From positions 1,674,001-1,738,000 of the forward strand of contig NZ_CP054257.1 of assembly GCF_017893945.1 (NCBI RefSeq): DNA of 64,000 nt. The letters run 5' to 3'. Source of the DNA: Treponema parvum (GTDB taxonomy: Bacteria > Spirochaetota > Spirochaetia > Treponematales > Treponemataceae). The position numbers and the translations under genes were made by a program. Shown here piece by piece: positions 1 through 8,670 of this stretch (the stretch's first letter is position 1; the number at the start of each line of letters is the position of its first letter). Below the pieces are notes generated by a model. It saw only the letters and a list, made by a program, of their open reading frames with translations. It was not told the DNA's origin and ran no database searches.

Positions 1-540
1 CGAATCGTCCCGCCCGAAGATATCCGAAGCCACTATCAATGTGGAACCTGACGGAATATTAAGGGAATCCGTCTGCGCCTGCACTATACGCCCCCCGTCA
101 AAAATTCCTTCTAGGGTGGCCGTGTTAAAAAGCAGGGAATTTGCAGTGACGGTTTCGTTGCCGGAATCCTTGCCCGTCTGCAAAAGTTTTACGGAGCCTT
201 CCGCATAAAGCATATCTTTTGCACGGTTGTAGTTGATCGTGTCGGCGCTTATGGTGGTAACGCTTCCGTCTTTTTCAACCGAAACGACAACCCCTCCTTC
301 AAGCACTATGATATCGGTACCGTCAATTTCATTTTTTTTGTTGCCGGTTCTGTCCGCTCTTTTAATGGTAATTACGGTTATATCATCTTTTTTTTTAAGA
401 GATTCCGCAGCTTTAGGTTCTTGCGCGCGGGCGTCACCTTTAACATCGGAAAGAGCGTTCTCATCCGCAAATACGGCTTTCCCTAAGATGATAAAAAGGC
501 AGAGAGATAAAAAGCGTATTCCGAACGGCAATTTTTTCAT
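1..540 (-). CDS. LptD/OstA-like outer-membrane assembly protein, N-terminal part (cut by window edge)
   Basis: Reading leftwards from the ATG at 540 gives 180 codons with no stop before the window edge. The start is a signal peptide (MKKLPFGIRF followed by a hydrophobic stretch ending in VFADE). After a polar linker of about 50 residues comes a repetitive beta-rich stretch of the OstA/LptA type (ADTINYNRAKDMLYAEGSV, then TVTANSLLFNTATLEGIF), in which intermediate elements are named and described strand by strand. LptD and LptA share this jelly-roll in lipid transport. Treponemes place an LptD-like gene directly after uvrA, as here (10-bp gap), so LptD-like is preferred over a short LptA. No strong ribosome binding site is visible, and coupling to uvrA is likely. 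The C-terminal barrel that would decide between LptD and LptA lies outside the window. Confidence 0.7.
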   Translation of the reverse strand, partial: MKKLPFGIRFLSLCLFIILGKAVFADENALSDVKGDARAQEPKAAESLKKKDDITVITIKRADRTGNKKNEIDGTDIIVLEGGVVVSVEKDGSVTTISADTINYNRAKDMLYAEGSVKLLQTGKDSGNETVTANSLLFNTATLEGIFDGGRIVQAQTDSLNIPSGSTLIVASDIFGRDDS

Positions 541-549
541 AGATATTAT

Positions 550-3489
550 CTATTTTACATTCATCTTACATTTATTTTCAAACATCTGTTTAATGTAAAA
601 TCCGGTGTACGATCCTTCAACCGAAGCCACTTGCTCTGGCGTTCCTTCCGCTATTATCCGCCCGCCTCTAAAGCCTCCTTCGGGGCCTAAGTCAATGATG
701 CGGTCTGCCTGGCATATTACGTCAAGGTTGTGTTCTATCATGACGACCGTATTTCCCTGATCCGCAAGCCTTTGGATAACCGTCATAAGCTGTTTTACGT
801 CGGCAAAGTGAAGCCCCGTCGTAGGTTCGTCAAGTATGTACAAGGTCTTGCCTGTTGAAACGCGCGCAAGCTCGTTTGCAAGCTTTACTCTCTGGGCTTC
901 TCCGCCCGAAAGGGTGAGAGCCGACTGCCCCAGCTGAATATATCCCAACCCTACGGATCTGAGAGTTTCAAGTTTGCGGGCTATATGCGGAATCTGCGGG
1001 AAAAATTCGCAGGCCTCCTCTATCGTCATGTCTAAAACGTCGGCAATGTTTTTACCCTTATATGTAACTTCCAACGTCTCTTTGTTAAACCTTTTGCCGT
1101 GGCACACATCGCACGTTATATAAACGTCGGGCAAAAAATTCATTTCGATAGTTATAGTGCCGTTTCCCTGACAGTGCTCGCAGCGTCCGCCTTTTACGTT
1201 AAAGCTGAACCTGCCGGGCAAATATCCTCTGGCCTTAGCTTCCGGCAGCGATGAAAAAAGATCGCGGATGCCGTTAAACACGCCTACGTAGGTTGCGGGA
1301 TTCGAACGCGGCGAGCGGCCTATGGGACTTTGGTCGATATTTATAACCTTATCTATATGCTCAAGCCCGGAAATTTCGCCGCAGCGGCCCACAGGGTATT
1401 TTGTGCGCATGAGTTTATTGCTCACAGCAGGATATAATACGTCGGAAAGCAGCGTAGATTTTCCGGAACCGGAAACGCCCGTTATACAGGTAAAAGTTCC
1501 GAGCGGTATACAAAGGTCTACGTTCTTAAGATTGTGTTCACTCGCATTTTTTAATATGAGCGTATGACCGTTCCCCTGCCGCCTTTGTGAAGGGATATCC
1601 ATACTGAGCTTTCCCGATAAAAACTGCCCGGTAAAACTCTCATGTACTCCTTCAACTTGTTCCGGCGTTCCCGACGCGACAACCCTTCCTCCGTGTATGC
1701 CAGCGCCCGGACCTATATCTACGATCCAATCGGCGGTGCGAAGAGTTTGCTCATCGTGTTCTACGACTATCACGGAATTCCCGAGATCTCGAAGATAGGT
1801 AAGAGTGTCTATGAGGCGCTGATTGTCGCGCTGGTGAAGGCCGATCGAAGGTTCGTCAAGAATGTACATAACTCCCGTAAGAGCGGAACCTATCTGGGTG
1901 GCAAGCCTGATCCGCTGCGCTTCGCCTCCTGAAAGAGTTCCGGCCGAACGGTCAAGGGTAAGATAATCAAGCCCGACGTTTTTTAAAAATGAAAGCCTTG
2001 AGCGGATCTCTTTTAAAACCTGCGCGGCAATATGGTTTTCGGTTTCGGTAAGTTCAATATTCTCAAAAAAATCAATCGTTTCAAGAACGGAAAGAGCGCT
2101 TAACTCTATGATATTTTTTCCACCTACGGTAACGGCTAAGGCTTCAGGACGGAGCCTGTTTCCCGAACACGAAGAACATATGCGGTGCGCCATAAATTTT
2201 TCAAGGCTCTCTTTCATCGCGTCGCCCCACGCTTCAATATAACGCCTTTTCATGTCGACAAAAATTCCGGGCCAAGGCTGGTTGTATTCAGACTGACCCG
2301 TACCGCTTTGCTTGTAGTATACCCAGTGCAGCGGTTTGTCGGAACCGTTTACTATCATGTTTTTTTGTTTTTCAGTGAGCTCGTTAAAAGGAGTATCAAG
2401 CGAAAATCCGTAAGCGTCCGCCACAGCCTTAAACCTGCACGTATTCCATACTGAAGAAGGATTATAAGGAAGTATTCCGTGCTCATTATAAGATTTATGC
2501 TTGTCGGGAATCATAAGGTCCAGATCAAATTCCATTTTTTCGCCGAGTCCTGTGCATTCGGGACAGGCGCCGAAAGGATTGTTAAATGAAAAAAGACGCG
2601 GCTGAAGTTCCGGAATCGAAATACCGCAGTCGGGACAGGCGTTTTTTTGGCTGAAAAACACTTCCTGCTCAAGGTAATCCTTGCTCAAATCTACGGCGGA
2701 ACCGCTTGCGGCGACGGCCTTCATAACTTCCGCGAAAGCCGCATCTTCCTTATTCACTCGGCGGGAAACCGTTATGATGCCGTTAGCGCTTTTAAGAGCC
2801 GTTTCAATAGAATCCGCAAGTCTTTTTCTCACATCGTCTTTTAAAACGATGCGGTCGATCACAAGCTCGATAGTATGTTTTTTTTGCTTATCGAGTTTTA
2901 TCGATTCGGTAAGATCGGCAAGCACTCCGTCAATTCTGGCGCGCACGAACCCTGCGGCGCGCGCGTCGTCAAGAATTTTTTGATGTTCGCCCTTTTTTCC
3001 GCGTACGACAGGCGCAAGAATTTGAAGTTTCGTTCCCTCTTCCCAGCTCATCACGGTATTTATTATCTGATCGACGGATTGCTCTTGAATGACGCGGCCG
3101 CAATTCGGACAGTGGGCGACCCCTATACGGGCATAGAGCAATCTGTAATAATCATAAATTTCAGTAACCGTTCCCACTGTCGAGCGCGGATTGTTATTAG
3201 TGCTTTTTTGCTCTATCGATATGGCCGGTGAAAGACCTTCTATCAAATCTACGTCGGGTTTATCCATACGTCCCAAAAACTGCCTAGCGTAAGAAGAAAG
3301 ACTTTCCATATAGCGCCGCTGTCCTTCGGCAAAAAGCGTGTCAAAGGCAAGGGAGCTTTTTCCGGAACCCGACAACCCCGAAACCACTACCAATTTATTG
3401 CGAGGAATTTCTATATCTATATTTTTAAGATTGTGTTCGCGGGCGCCCTTGATAACGATCTTTTTGCCCTGCACAGGATAAACGTTCAT
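550..3489 (-). CDS. uvrA: Excinuclease ABC subunit A
   Basis: Damage-recognition ATPase of nucleotide excision repair, acting as a dimer with UvrB. The 979-residue product has two ABC ATPase halves: Walker [10 protein letters not shown] at about residues 38-46 and GVSGSGKST near 660, each with an LSGGEAQR signature. Its zinc-binding cysteine pairs include CPNCG (127-131), CPDCG, CPEC and a C-terminal CEHC...CDVC module. The frame is open 15 codons further upstream, but I start at the ATG of [10 protein letters not shown]. It matches the family N-terminus, and a promoter TTGAGA-17-TATACT places the predicted transcript start exactly on this ATG. There is no Shine-Dalgarno sequence. It is followed at once by the LptD-like gene. 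Confidence 0.95.
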   Translation of the reverse strand: MNVYPVQGKKIVIKGAREHNLKNIDIEIPRNKLVVVSGLSGSGKSSLAFDTLFAEGQRRYMESLSSYARQFLGRMDKPDVDLIEGLSPAISIEQKSTNNNPRSTVGTVTEIYDYYRLLYARIGVAHCPNCGRVIQEQSVDQIINTVMSWEEGTKLQILAPVVRGKKGEHQKILDDARAAGFVRARIDGVLADLTESIKLDKQKKHTIELVIDRIVLKDDVRKRLADSIETALKSANGIITVSRRVNKEDAAFAEVMKAVAASGSAVDLSKDYLEQEVFFSQKNACPDCGISIPELQPRLFSFNNPFGACPECTGLGEKMEFDLDLMIPDKHKSYNEHGILPYNPSSVWNTCRFKAVADAYGFSLDTPFNELTEKQKNMIVNGSDKPLHWVYYKQSGTGQSEYNQPWPGIFVDMKRRYIEAWGDAMKESLEKFMAHRICSSCSGNRLRPEALAVTVGGKNIIELSALSVLETIDFFENIELTETENHIAAQVLKEIRSRLSFLKNVGLDYLTLDRSAGTLSGGEAQRIRLATQIGSALTGVMYILDEPSIGLHQRDNQRLIDTLTYLRDLGNSVIVVEHDEQTLRTADWIVDIGPGAGIHGGRVVASGTPEQVEGVHESFTGQFLSGKLSMDIPSQRRQGNGHTLILKNASEHNLKNVDLCIPLGTFTCITGVSGSGKSTLLSDVLYPAVSNKLMRTKYPVGRCGEISGLEHIDKVINIDQSPIGRSPRSNPATYVGVFNGIRDLFSSLPEAKARGYLPGRFSFNVKGGRCEHCQGNGTITIEMNFLPDVYITCDVCHGKRFNKETLEVTYKGKNIADVLDMTIEEACEFFPQIPHIARKLETLRSVGLGYIQLGQSALTLSGGEAQRVKLANELARVSTGKTLYILDEPTTGLHFADVKQLMTVIQRLADQGNTVVMIEHNLDVICQADRIIDLGPEGGFRGGRIIAEGTPEQVASVEGSYTGFYIKQMFENKCKMNVK

Positions 3490-3524
3490 TACATAAGTAT
3501 AGTAAAATTCAAACGCTTTCTCAA
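3489..3524 (-). promoter_or_regulatory. uvrA promoter, predicted leaderless
   Basis: -35 TTGAGA (3524-3519), 17-bp spacer, -10 TATACT (3501-3496). The seventh base after the -10 is the A of the uvrA ATG at 3489, so the mRNA would begin at the start codon. Confidence 0.55.
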
Positions 3525-3551
3525 GGACTCGCATTGAATCACGTCATTACC

Positions 3552-3594
3552 ACACGCAGCACGCTGGCGAAATCTCGCCTTGTGCGCCGCGTGT
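3552..3594 (-). other. Imperfect inverted repeat between the binding-protein gene and uvrA
   Basis: Arms of about 20 bases (ACACGC...GGCGA and TCGCC...GCGTGT) surround a 4-base loop with a few mismatches. The T-run expected of an intrinsic terminator is missing. It could still end or slow transcription from the upstream metal-binding-protein gene, or stabilise its 3' end. Confidence 0.4.
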
Positions 3595-3603
3595 AAGTTC
3601 AAA

Positions 3604-4632
3604 CTAATTCAGAGCTTTTTTAAGGACGTCAAGATTTCCTTTCATGATCGCATAATACGACGCGCCGTCGGCCACCTGTTTTGCCGTAACCGACTGCATT
3701 GAATCCAGCGTCATTATCTTTTTATCTTTTTTCTTGCTGTTTTTAATGACCGTATCGGCAATTTTTTTGTCGGATTTTTCCATAACAAGGATCACGTTCA
3801 AACCCAATTCGTCGGACTTGCCTGAAAGAAACGCGACGGTCTTAAAGCTCGCTTCAGTTTCTGCCGAACATCCTACGAAAGCCGCATAATAATCAAGATC
3901 ATAATCGTCAACAAGGTAACGAAACGGAAAACGATCCGCAACTAAAATGACTTTTTTCTTTGAGTTTTTAATAGTCCGCTCATATTCTTTGTCCAAATCC
4001 GAAAGTTTTTTTATGTAAGCGCCGGCGCTGCTGCAGATCGTATCGGCTTTTGACGGCAAAAGGCTGCAAAATATCTCGGAAAGTCCGTCGCACACGGCCG
4101 CCGCATTTTTTAAAGAAAGCCACACATGTTCGTCATATTCTTCTTCTTCATCATCATGATCATGTTCCGAATCATCGGCAATATCGTGTTCGTGATCATC
4201 ATCATGATCATGATCGTGTTCGGCCGCCTGCATTCCTTCTACAATTTCTTCCGTCCGCACCTTATCGGCCAGCATGTCCATAAGGTTAACGGCGATAAGG
4301 TCTTTGTTCATCGCATTTTTAAGAGCGTTTTCCGCCCAAGCGTCCGATTCCCCGCCCACATAAATAAATACGTCGGACGTAGTGATTTTTACCATATCTT
4401 GCGCCGAAGGCTGCCAGCTGTGCAGGTCGACGCCGCCTTCAAGCAGATAAGTAAGATCCACATTTTCTCCTGCAATATTTTTTACCCAATCGTATATGGG
4501 AAATATTGTAGTAACAACTTTGATCTTCCCGGCCTTACTAAAAGCGGGATTCTTTACTTCAGCCGCGAAACAAAGGGCTCCGGCAAAAATCAAACTGAAA
4601 CAAACGAGCGATAAAAGTAATTTCTTTTTCAT
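3604..4632 (-). CDS. znuA: Metal (zinc/manganese-type) ABC transporter substrate-binding protein
   Basis: Cluster A-1 periplasmic metal-binding protein of the ZnuA/TroA family, 342 residues, with a signal peptide (hydrophobic core within the first 23 residues, ending LCFA). Expected ligands are H71 (DLHSW) and H169 (DEHVWLS), with an Asp late in the protein (TLDS). Between the first two lies a His/Asp/Glu-rich loop (residues 139-167) typical of zinc-binding members. The third His of canonical ZnuA is not where expected: that segment reads VADRFPFRYL, a variant I know from other bacterial relatives. No permease or ATPase gene is adjacent, so partners must be elsewhere. A strong ribosome binding site (GAGGTGA, 4643-4637) fixes the start. 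Expression is probably controlled by the upstream Fur-family protein. Confidence 0.88.
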   Translation of the reverse strand: MKKKLLLSLVCFSLIFAGALCFAAEVKNPAFSKAGKIKVVTTIFPIYDWVKNIAGENVDLTYLLEGGVDLHSWQPSAQDMVKITTSDVFIYVGGESDAWAENALKNAMNKDLIAVNLMDMLADKVRTEEIVEGMQAAEHDHDHDDDHEHDIADDSEHDHDDEEEEYDEHVWLSLKNAAAVCDGLSEIFCSLLPSKADTICSSAGAYIKKLSDLDKEYERTIKNSKKKVILVADRFPFRYLVDDYDLDYYAAFVGCSAETEASFKTVAFLSGKSDELGLNVILVMEKSDKKIADTVIKNSKKKDKKIMTLDSMQSVTAKQVADGASYYAIMKGNLDVLKKALN

Positions 4633-4654
4633 TTAATCACCTCAAAATATAATT

Positions 4655-4694
4655 TGCAAACTATTTGCATTTTTAATATGCAAACGACTTGCAT
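4655..4694. promoter_or_regulatory. Two palindromic operators, probably metalloregulator boxes
   Basis: Box 1 (4655-4669) is TGCAAA-CTA-TTTGCA, a perfect 6-3-6 palindrome. Box 2 (4678-4694) is ATGCAA-ACGAC-TTGCAT, a perfect 6-5-6 palindrome with the same TGCAA half-site. Half-sites repeat about 24 bp apart, roughly two helical turns, so dimers would sit on the same face. Box 2 abuts the -10 element of the promoter at 4695-4723. The Fur-family gene immediately upstream makes that protein the obvious candidate regulator. Assignment to a given metal is inference. Confidence 0.65.
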
Positions 4695-4723
4695 TTTATA
4701 CTACAAAAAAAAATTTGTGTCAA
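4695..4723 (-). promoter_or_regulatory. Sigma-70 promoter of the metal-binding-protein gene
   Basis: -35 TTGACA (4723-4718), 17-bp spacer rich in T, -10 TATAAA (4700-4695). This is the best match to consensus in the window. Two operators lie immediately downstream, where a bound repressor would block initiation. Confidence 0.8.
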
Positions 4724-4807
4724 TTAGTTTTGAAAAAATAGCCCAAATTTCAAGTTTTAATATTTTATAAGGACGCGTTTGTCGCACGCTGATGTGCAAC
4801 TTACAAG

Positions 4808-5221
4808 TTACAGCTTTTTACCGCAGTTTTCGCAAAGACCGTATAAAACAGTTTTTTTGCAATCGAGCACGATTCCGTGCTTGGAAGAAAGATGCCGGAT
4901 AAATTCTTCGGAATCGTTGCAGTCAAGATGTATTATTTTCAGACATGAAGTGCATTGAACGTGAAGATGATGAAGACAGCCGGTATCGTCCGCGATGTAT
5001 TGAAACAGACTCTTTTTCCCGTCTTCCGCCGTGTGCCGTATGACCTTTCGCTCGTTGATCAATTTTTCAAGCCGCCGATAGATCGTAGTGATACAGGTAT
5101 CTTCGCCGTGTTCTCTAAGATAAGAAGCGATATCTTGAACGGAAACAGCCGTATCTTTTTTTGACTCCAAAAATGAAAGAATTTGTATTTTGCCCCTTGT
5201 CTGATATCCGTCCGCCCTCAT
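4808..5221 (-). CDS. Fur-family metalloregulator (Zur/PerR/Fur type)
   Basis: A 137-residue transcription factor. The N-terminal winged helix (YQTRGKIQILSFLE, then TTIYRRLEKL as recognition region) is followed by a dimerisation and metal domain with HHLHVQCTSC and a second CxxC at LCENCG, the structural zinc site of the family. I place the start at the ATG of MRADGYQTRGK. The frame is open 36 codons further upstream, but that extension has no family similarity. The gene lies just upstream of the metal-binding-protein gene on the same strand, separated by that gene's own promoter, so the two are probably separate units linked by regulation. Which metal it senses cannot be read from the sequence. 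Confidence 0.88.
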   Translation of the reverse strand: MRADGYQTRGKIQILSFLESKKDTAVSVQDIASYLREHGEDTCITTIYRRLEKLINERKVIRHTAEDGKKSLFQYIADDTGCLHHLHVQCTSCLKIIHLDCNDSEEFIRHLSSKHGIVLDCKKTVLYGLCENCGKKL

Positions 5222-5228
5222 AAAAATA

Positions 5229-5257
5229 AGTATATACGGCAATTCACTTATAAACAA
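5229..5257 (-). promoter_or_regulatory. Promoter of the Fur-family gene, possibly leaderless
   Basis: -35 TTGTTT (5257-5252), 17-bp spacer, -10 TATACT (5234-5229). The ATG at 5221 begins 8 bases after the -10 and no ribosome binding site is visible, so a leaderless or near-leaderless mRNA is predicted. Confidence 0.45.
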
Positions 5258-5413
5258 CACCGCGCAGGGCTGAAATCCGAGCGCAGTACTGCTGTCCGCA
5301 CACGGGACGGTCAGGTCGATGTTTAACATAACTTATCAACTGTTACAGGTGTTACGAGCGGCAACTTGCCGCAGGTTTCGTGCAAATCCGTACCGATAAT
5401 CCGTTTCACTAAA

Positions 5414-5442
5414 TTGACAAAATACGACTATTTTGCAATACT
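5414..5442 (+). promoter_or_regulatory. Promoter of tRNA-Val
   Basis: -35 TTGACA (5414-5419), 17-bp spacer, -10 AATACT (5437-5442), ending 15 bases before the mature 5' end of the tRNA. Confidence 0.6.
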
Positions 5443-5457
5443 AGAATATATACTTTC

Positions 5458-5529
5458 GGAGCGTTAACTCAGTGGTAGAGTGCTACCTTCACACGGTAGA
5501 AGTCACTGGTTCAAATCCAGTACGCTCTA
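5458..5529 (+). tRNA. tRNA-Val (anticodon CAC)
   Basis: Cloverleaf read by hand. The acceptor GGAGCGT pairs with ACGCTCT (first pair G-U). The D stem is ACTC/GAGT, the anticodon stem CTACC/GGTAG with loop TTCACAC and anticodon CAC at 34-36, and the T stem ACTGG/CCAGT with loop TTCAAAT. The discriminator base is A. CCA is not encoded. It reads GUG valine codons. Confidence 0.93.
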
Positions 5530-5624
5530 TTTTGTTGTCCCGTGCCTAAGCTGCCTTGCGCACAATCTGATTTGTTATCGGCAAACACCGCAATGATTCT
5601 TCCGTAAAATTCATGGAGGTAAAT

Positions 5625-6488
5625 ATGAAAAAAATAGGATTTATCGGCGCAGGTATTATGGGAAGATCCATGATAAGAAATCTTATGAAAGCGGGATTTG
5701 AAATGCGCATATACGCGCGCTCCAAAGAAAAGGTGTCGGACCTTATCAAAGAAGGAGCGTCGTTTCATGCTACCATAGCGGACTGCGTAAAAAGCTGCGA
5801 AGCCGTCATCACTATCGTAGGATTCCCCAAAGACGTTGAAGAAGTATATTTTTCGCCGGGCAACATTATGGACAGCGCGGAAAAAGGCGCATATCTTATC
5901 GACATGACAACCACAAGTCCTACCCTAGCAGAAAAATTATACAATGCGGGAAGCAAAAAAGGCTTGCACGTGCTCGATGCGCCGGTTACAGGCGGAGAAA
6001 CGGGAGCTAAAAACGGAACGCTTTCGATCCTCGTTGGAGGAGATAAAAAAGATTTTGAAACATGCATGCCCCTGTTTAAAGCCATGGGAACGAATATAAA
6101 TTATCAAGGCAGGGCCGGATGCGGTCAGCATGCAAAAATGGCAAACCAAATCATGATAGCCGGCAATCTGTCGGGCGTATGCGAAGCTCTGTCTTACGCA
6201 CAGGCAAAGGGACTTGACGCAAATGTCCTTCTAAAGTCCATATCATCAGGAGCGGCGGGAAGCAAACAGCTCGATTTTTTAGGTGAAAAGATCATAAACA
6301 AAGATTTTACTCCCAGCTTTTTTTTAAAGCACTTCGTAAAAGATATGTCGCTCGCACTGGAGGAAGCCGAAAAAAGTGGACTGCATCTCGACGTCCTAAG
6401 CTGTGTGCTCTCAAATTATAAAAAACTTGAAAAAGAAGGCAACGGAGACCTCGGAACTCAGGCACTCATAAAGCACTACGAAAAATGA
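5625..6488 (+). CDS. 3-hydroxyisobutyrate dehydrogenase-family NAD(P)-dependent oxidoreductase
   Basis: Beta-hydroxyacid dehydrogenase of 287 residues. It starts with a Rossmann fold (IGFIGAGIMGRSM, GxGxxG at residues 8-13). It has the family substrate motif DAPVTGGETGAKNGTLS near residue 120 and the catalytic-lysine segment GCGQHAKMANQ near 168, followed by the all-helical C-terminal domain. Members reduce or oxidise small beta-hydroxyacids (3-hydroxyisobutyrate, tartronate semialdehyde, succinic semialdehyde); the substrate here is not readable. An ATG 12 bases upstream is part of the ribosome binding site (ATGGAGG), so the start is the ATG of MKKIGF. The stop overlaps the next gene's start (ATGATGA), indicating translational coupling. 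Confidence 0.88.
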   Translation: MKKIGFIGAGIMGRSMIRNLMKAGFEMRIYARSKEKVSDLIKEGASFHATIADCVKSCEAVITIVGFPKDVEEVYFSPGNIMDSAEKGAYLIDMTTTSPTLAEKLYNAGSKKGLHVLDAPVTGGETGAKNGTLSILVGGDKKDFETCMPLFKAMGTNINYQGRAGCGQHAKMANQIMIAGNLSGVCEALSYAQAKGLDANVLLKSISSGAAGSKQLDFLGEKIINKDFTPSFFLKHFVKDMSLALEEAEKSGLHLDVLSCVLSNYKKLEKEGNGDLGTQALIKHYEK

Positions 6489-8140
6489 TGAATAAGATAA
6501 AAATAACTTTTCCGTCGGGAAAGGAATTACAGCTTCCGAGAGGAACGACGGCTTTTGAATTTCTTAATGATTTTGAAAAAACGGCGCAGCCTATTTTAGC
6601 CGTCGCCGTCAACAACGAAATCTTTTCTCTGGGACAGCCTATCTTATATAACGCCGGTGTGGACCCCATATATGCCAACAGCAAGTACGGAGCGGCCGTC
6701 TACAGGCGATCCCTGTGCTTTTTGCTTGCGGCGGCGGCCCACAATCTTTTTCCGCAGTCGCACTTACTCGTAGGACACAGCCTTGGATACGGCTATTACT
6801 ATACCCTGGACACGGGCCGCCGCATCCGGCAGGAAGAAATAGACAGTCTGAAAAAGGAAATGGCAAATATCGTCGGCAAAGACCGCAAAATCGAAACCAC
6901 AACCGTATCTTATCACGACGCCGTAGAGCTTTTTACAAAACTGAAACTCACCGAAACTTGCAAACAGCTCGACTGCATAAGCCCTCCATACGTCAGAATG
7001 AACACTCTGGGCGATTTTTCCGATATGTTTTTCGGCCCGCTCGTCTTTTCTACCGGGTTTTTAAAATATTTTGACCTGATGCCCTACGGCGAAGGCTTTC
7101 TGCTCCGCTTCCCAACGACGGGGAAACCTCAGGAAATTCCTTCTTTCCGAGATATTCCTACGCTTTTTTCGATCTATAAACGCTATAAAGAATGGGGAAA
7201 ACAAATCGGCGTTACGTCGGCAGCTTCTCTTAACGAGCTTATAAAAAACCGTAAAATAAACGATTTTATAAACATAAACGAAACGTTCCAGACTAAATGC
7301 ATCGCAGACATTGCAGATCAAATACATGAGAGGTCTCATGTTAAGGTTATACTCATAGCGGGGCCTTCAAGTTCGGGCAAAACCACAACTTCAAAAAAGC
7401 TCGCTTTACAGCTGCAGGCCATAGGCTATCATCCCCAGCTTATAAGCCTTGACAGTTTTTATGTTGGGCGCGATAAAAATCCGAAAGATAAAGATGGAAA
7501 CTACGATTACGAATGCCTTGAGGCCTTGGATATTCCTCTTTTGAACGGACTTCTAAATGATCTGTTTTCAGGTAGAGAAGTCAACATGCCCATGTATGAC
7601 TTTACCGCCGGCAAACGCTTCTATGACGGAACAAAGATGCAGATCTCAGACAATGACGTTCTCATCATTGAAGGCATTCACGGTCTGAACGATAAACTCA
7701 CTCCCCTTATAAACCCAGACCTCAAATTCAAGATCTACCTTTCGGCTCTCACTCAGTTAAATCTTGACGACCACAACCGCATTTCGACGAGCGACAACCG
7801 CCTGATACGGCGCATAGTCAGAGACGCGCAATTTAGGGGGAAAAGCGCCGCAGAGACGATATTCATGTGGGACAACGTGCAAAGGGGCGAAAAACTTCAT
7901 ATCTTTCCGTTCCAAGGGAATGCGGACGCCATGCTTAACACGGCGCTGGATTACGAACTTTCCGTTCTAAAAATATTTGCAGAACCGTTGCTGCGCGCGG
8001 TAAAACCGCATCAAAAGGAATACTCGGAAGCGTCAAGGCTTTTAGGTTTTTTGAGCAATTTTTCGCCTATTCCGCCGACAGACGTACCCGACCGCTCGAT
8101 AATACGCGAATTCATTGGAGGAAGCGCATTTCACTATTAG
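6485..8140 (+). CDS. Nucleoside (uridine-type) kinase fused to a TGS domain
   Basis: A 551-residue fusion. An N-terminal TGS domain (residues 1-60, FPSGKELQLPRGTTAFEF) leads into a region resembling the second additional domain of threonyl-tRNA synthetase (NLFPQSHLLVGHSLGYGYYY). The C-terminal half is a phosphoribulokinase/uridine-kinase P-loop domain, with Walker A GPSSSGKTTT at about 293-302, the substrate loop ISLDSFYVGRD and IIEGIHGLND. This architecture is common in clostridia and spirochaetes and is usually annotated as nucleoside kinase; its physiological substrate is poorly defined. The start overlaps the upstream dehydrogenase stop; two adjacent ATG codons (6485, 6488) are possible. 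Confidence 0.85.
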   Translation: MMNKIKITFPSGKELQLPRGTTAFEFLNDFEKTAQPILAVAVNNEIFSLGQPILYNAGVDPIYANSKYGAAVYRRSLCFLLAAAAHNLFPQSHLLVGHSLGYGYYYTLDTGRRIRQEEIDSLKKEMANIVGKDRKIETTTVSYHDAVELFTKLKLTETCKQLDCISPPYVRMNTLGDFSDMFFGPLVFSTGFLKYFDLMPYGEGFLLRFPTTGKPQEIPSFRDIPTLFSIYKRYKEWGKQIGVTSAASLNELIKNRKINDFININETFQTKCIADIADQIHERSHVKVILIAGPSSSGKTTTSKKLALQLQAIGYHPQLISLDSFYVGRDKNPKDKDGNYDYECLEALDIPLLNGLLNDLFSGREVNMPMYDFTAGKRFYDGTKMQISDNDVLIIEGIHGLNDKLTPLINPDLKFKIYLSALTQLNLDDHNRISTSDNRLIRRIVRDAQFRGKSAAETIFMWDNVQRGEKLHIFPFQGNADAMLNTALDYELSVLKIFAEPLLRAVKPHQKEYSEASRLLGFLSNFSPIPPTDVPDRSIIREFIGGSAFHY

Positions 8141-8153
8141 TAAGGAGAGCCTT

Positions 8154-8213
8154 ATGAGTCCGTGCAGAAGCCTGGGGCAGCGCGGAAGATATGCGAGCGC
8201 ACAGGAGTCATGA
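8154..8213 (+). CDS. Possible 19-residue small ORF after the kinase gene
   Basis: Thirteen bases after the kinase stop, TAAGGAGAG provides a strong ribosome binding site seven bases before an ATG that opens MSPCRSLGQRGRYASAQES and then stops. Composition is unremarkable and I recognise no family. It could be a real small peptide or a degraded remnant in the gap between convergent transcription units. Confidence 0.2.
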   Translation: MSPCRSLGQRGRYASAQES

Positions 8214-8238
8214 GCCTAGCAGGAGCTTTGCGGCGGCT

Positions 8239-8670
8239 TCAGTTTTTTCTTCCGAAGTGGGAATTTATTATATCGTCGACGACAGCTTCTTCTTCGCGAA
8301 ACGATTCCTGTCTGTATTTTTCATATTCTTCTTCCCCGAGTTTTTCAAGGGAAGCCGTCTTTTTCATTTTTTCCTGAAGAACGCGGCGTTTTTGCTCGCT
8401 TACAAGTTTGGCCTCAGCCAAATCGTTCAGCAGAGCTTCTTTTTGAATTTCAAGTAAACGAAAAAACTGCTGAGCGGAACTTATAACTTCAAAGTCTAAA
8501 GACCCTTTGATATTCGCCGCAGCCGCCGCATGCTGTCGCGCAATCAAGTCGAGTTTGTTTTGAATAGCCTGCTCTTCCTGCAGAGCTTTTCCAAGCTCTA
8601 TTTCAGCCTGCTCCTGCTGGAATCGTCTCAATTTAAGAATTTTTTCAAGCGGAAAATCAAATTTTTTCAT
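8239..8670 (-). CDS. fliJ: Flagellar export chaperone FliJ
   Basis: A 143-residue, almost wholly helical coiled-coil protein (MKKFDFPLEKILKLRRFQQE, then long Glu/Gln/Ala/Lys heptads), the hallmark of FliJ. FliJ links the FliH-FliI ATPase to the FlhA export gate in the flagellar type III apparatus. The ATG overlaps the fliI stop (ATGA), as is typical for this pair. It is the last gene of the minus-strand flagellar series and converges on the kinase gene. No clear terminator follows. A conserved sequence is not expected for this family, so the assignment rests on length, coiled coil and position. Confidence 0.87.
   Translation of the reverse strand: MKKFDFPLEKILKLRRFQQEQAEIELGKALQEEQAIQNKLDLIARQHAAAAANIKGSLDFEVISSAQQFFRLLEIQKEALLNDLAEAKLVSEQKRRVLQEKMKKTASLEKLGEEEYEKYRQESFREEEAVVDDIINSHFGRKN

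Noticed and set aside
4126..4614. Plus-strand ORF rich in Ile/Met/Phe opposite the metal-binding-protein gene
   Set aside because: It is the antisense of the His/Asp-coding repeat and has no independent signal.
5458..5529. tRNA-Val as an integration site for a mobile element
   Set aside because: No integrase nearby and I found no duplicated 3' tRNA end; flanking genes look native.
5575..5582. Minus-strand GCCGATAA between tRNA-Val and the dehydrogenase gene
   Set aside because: No -35 element and no gene downstream in that direction; only antisense of the tRNA.
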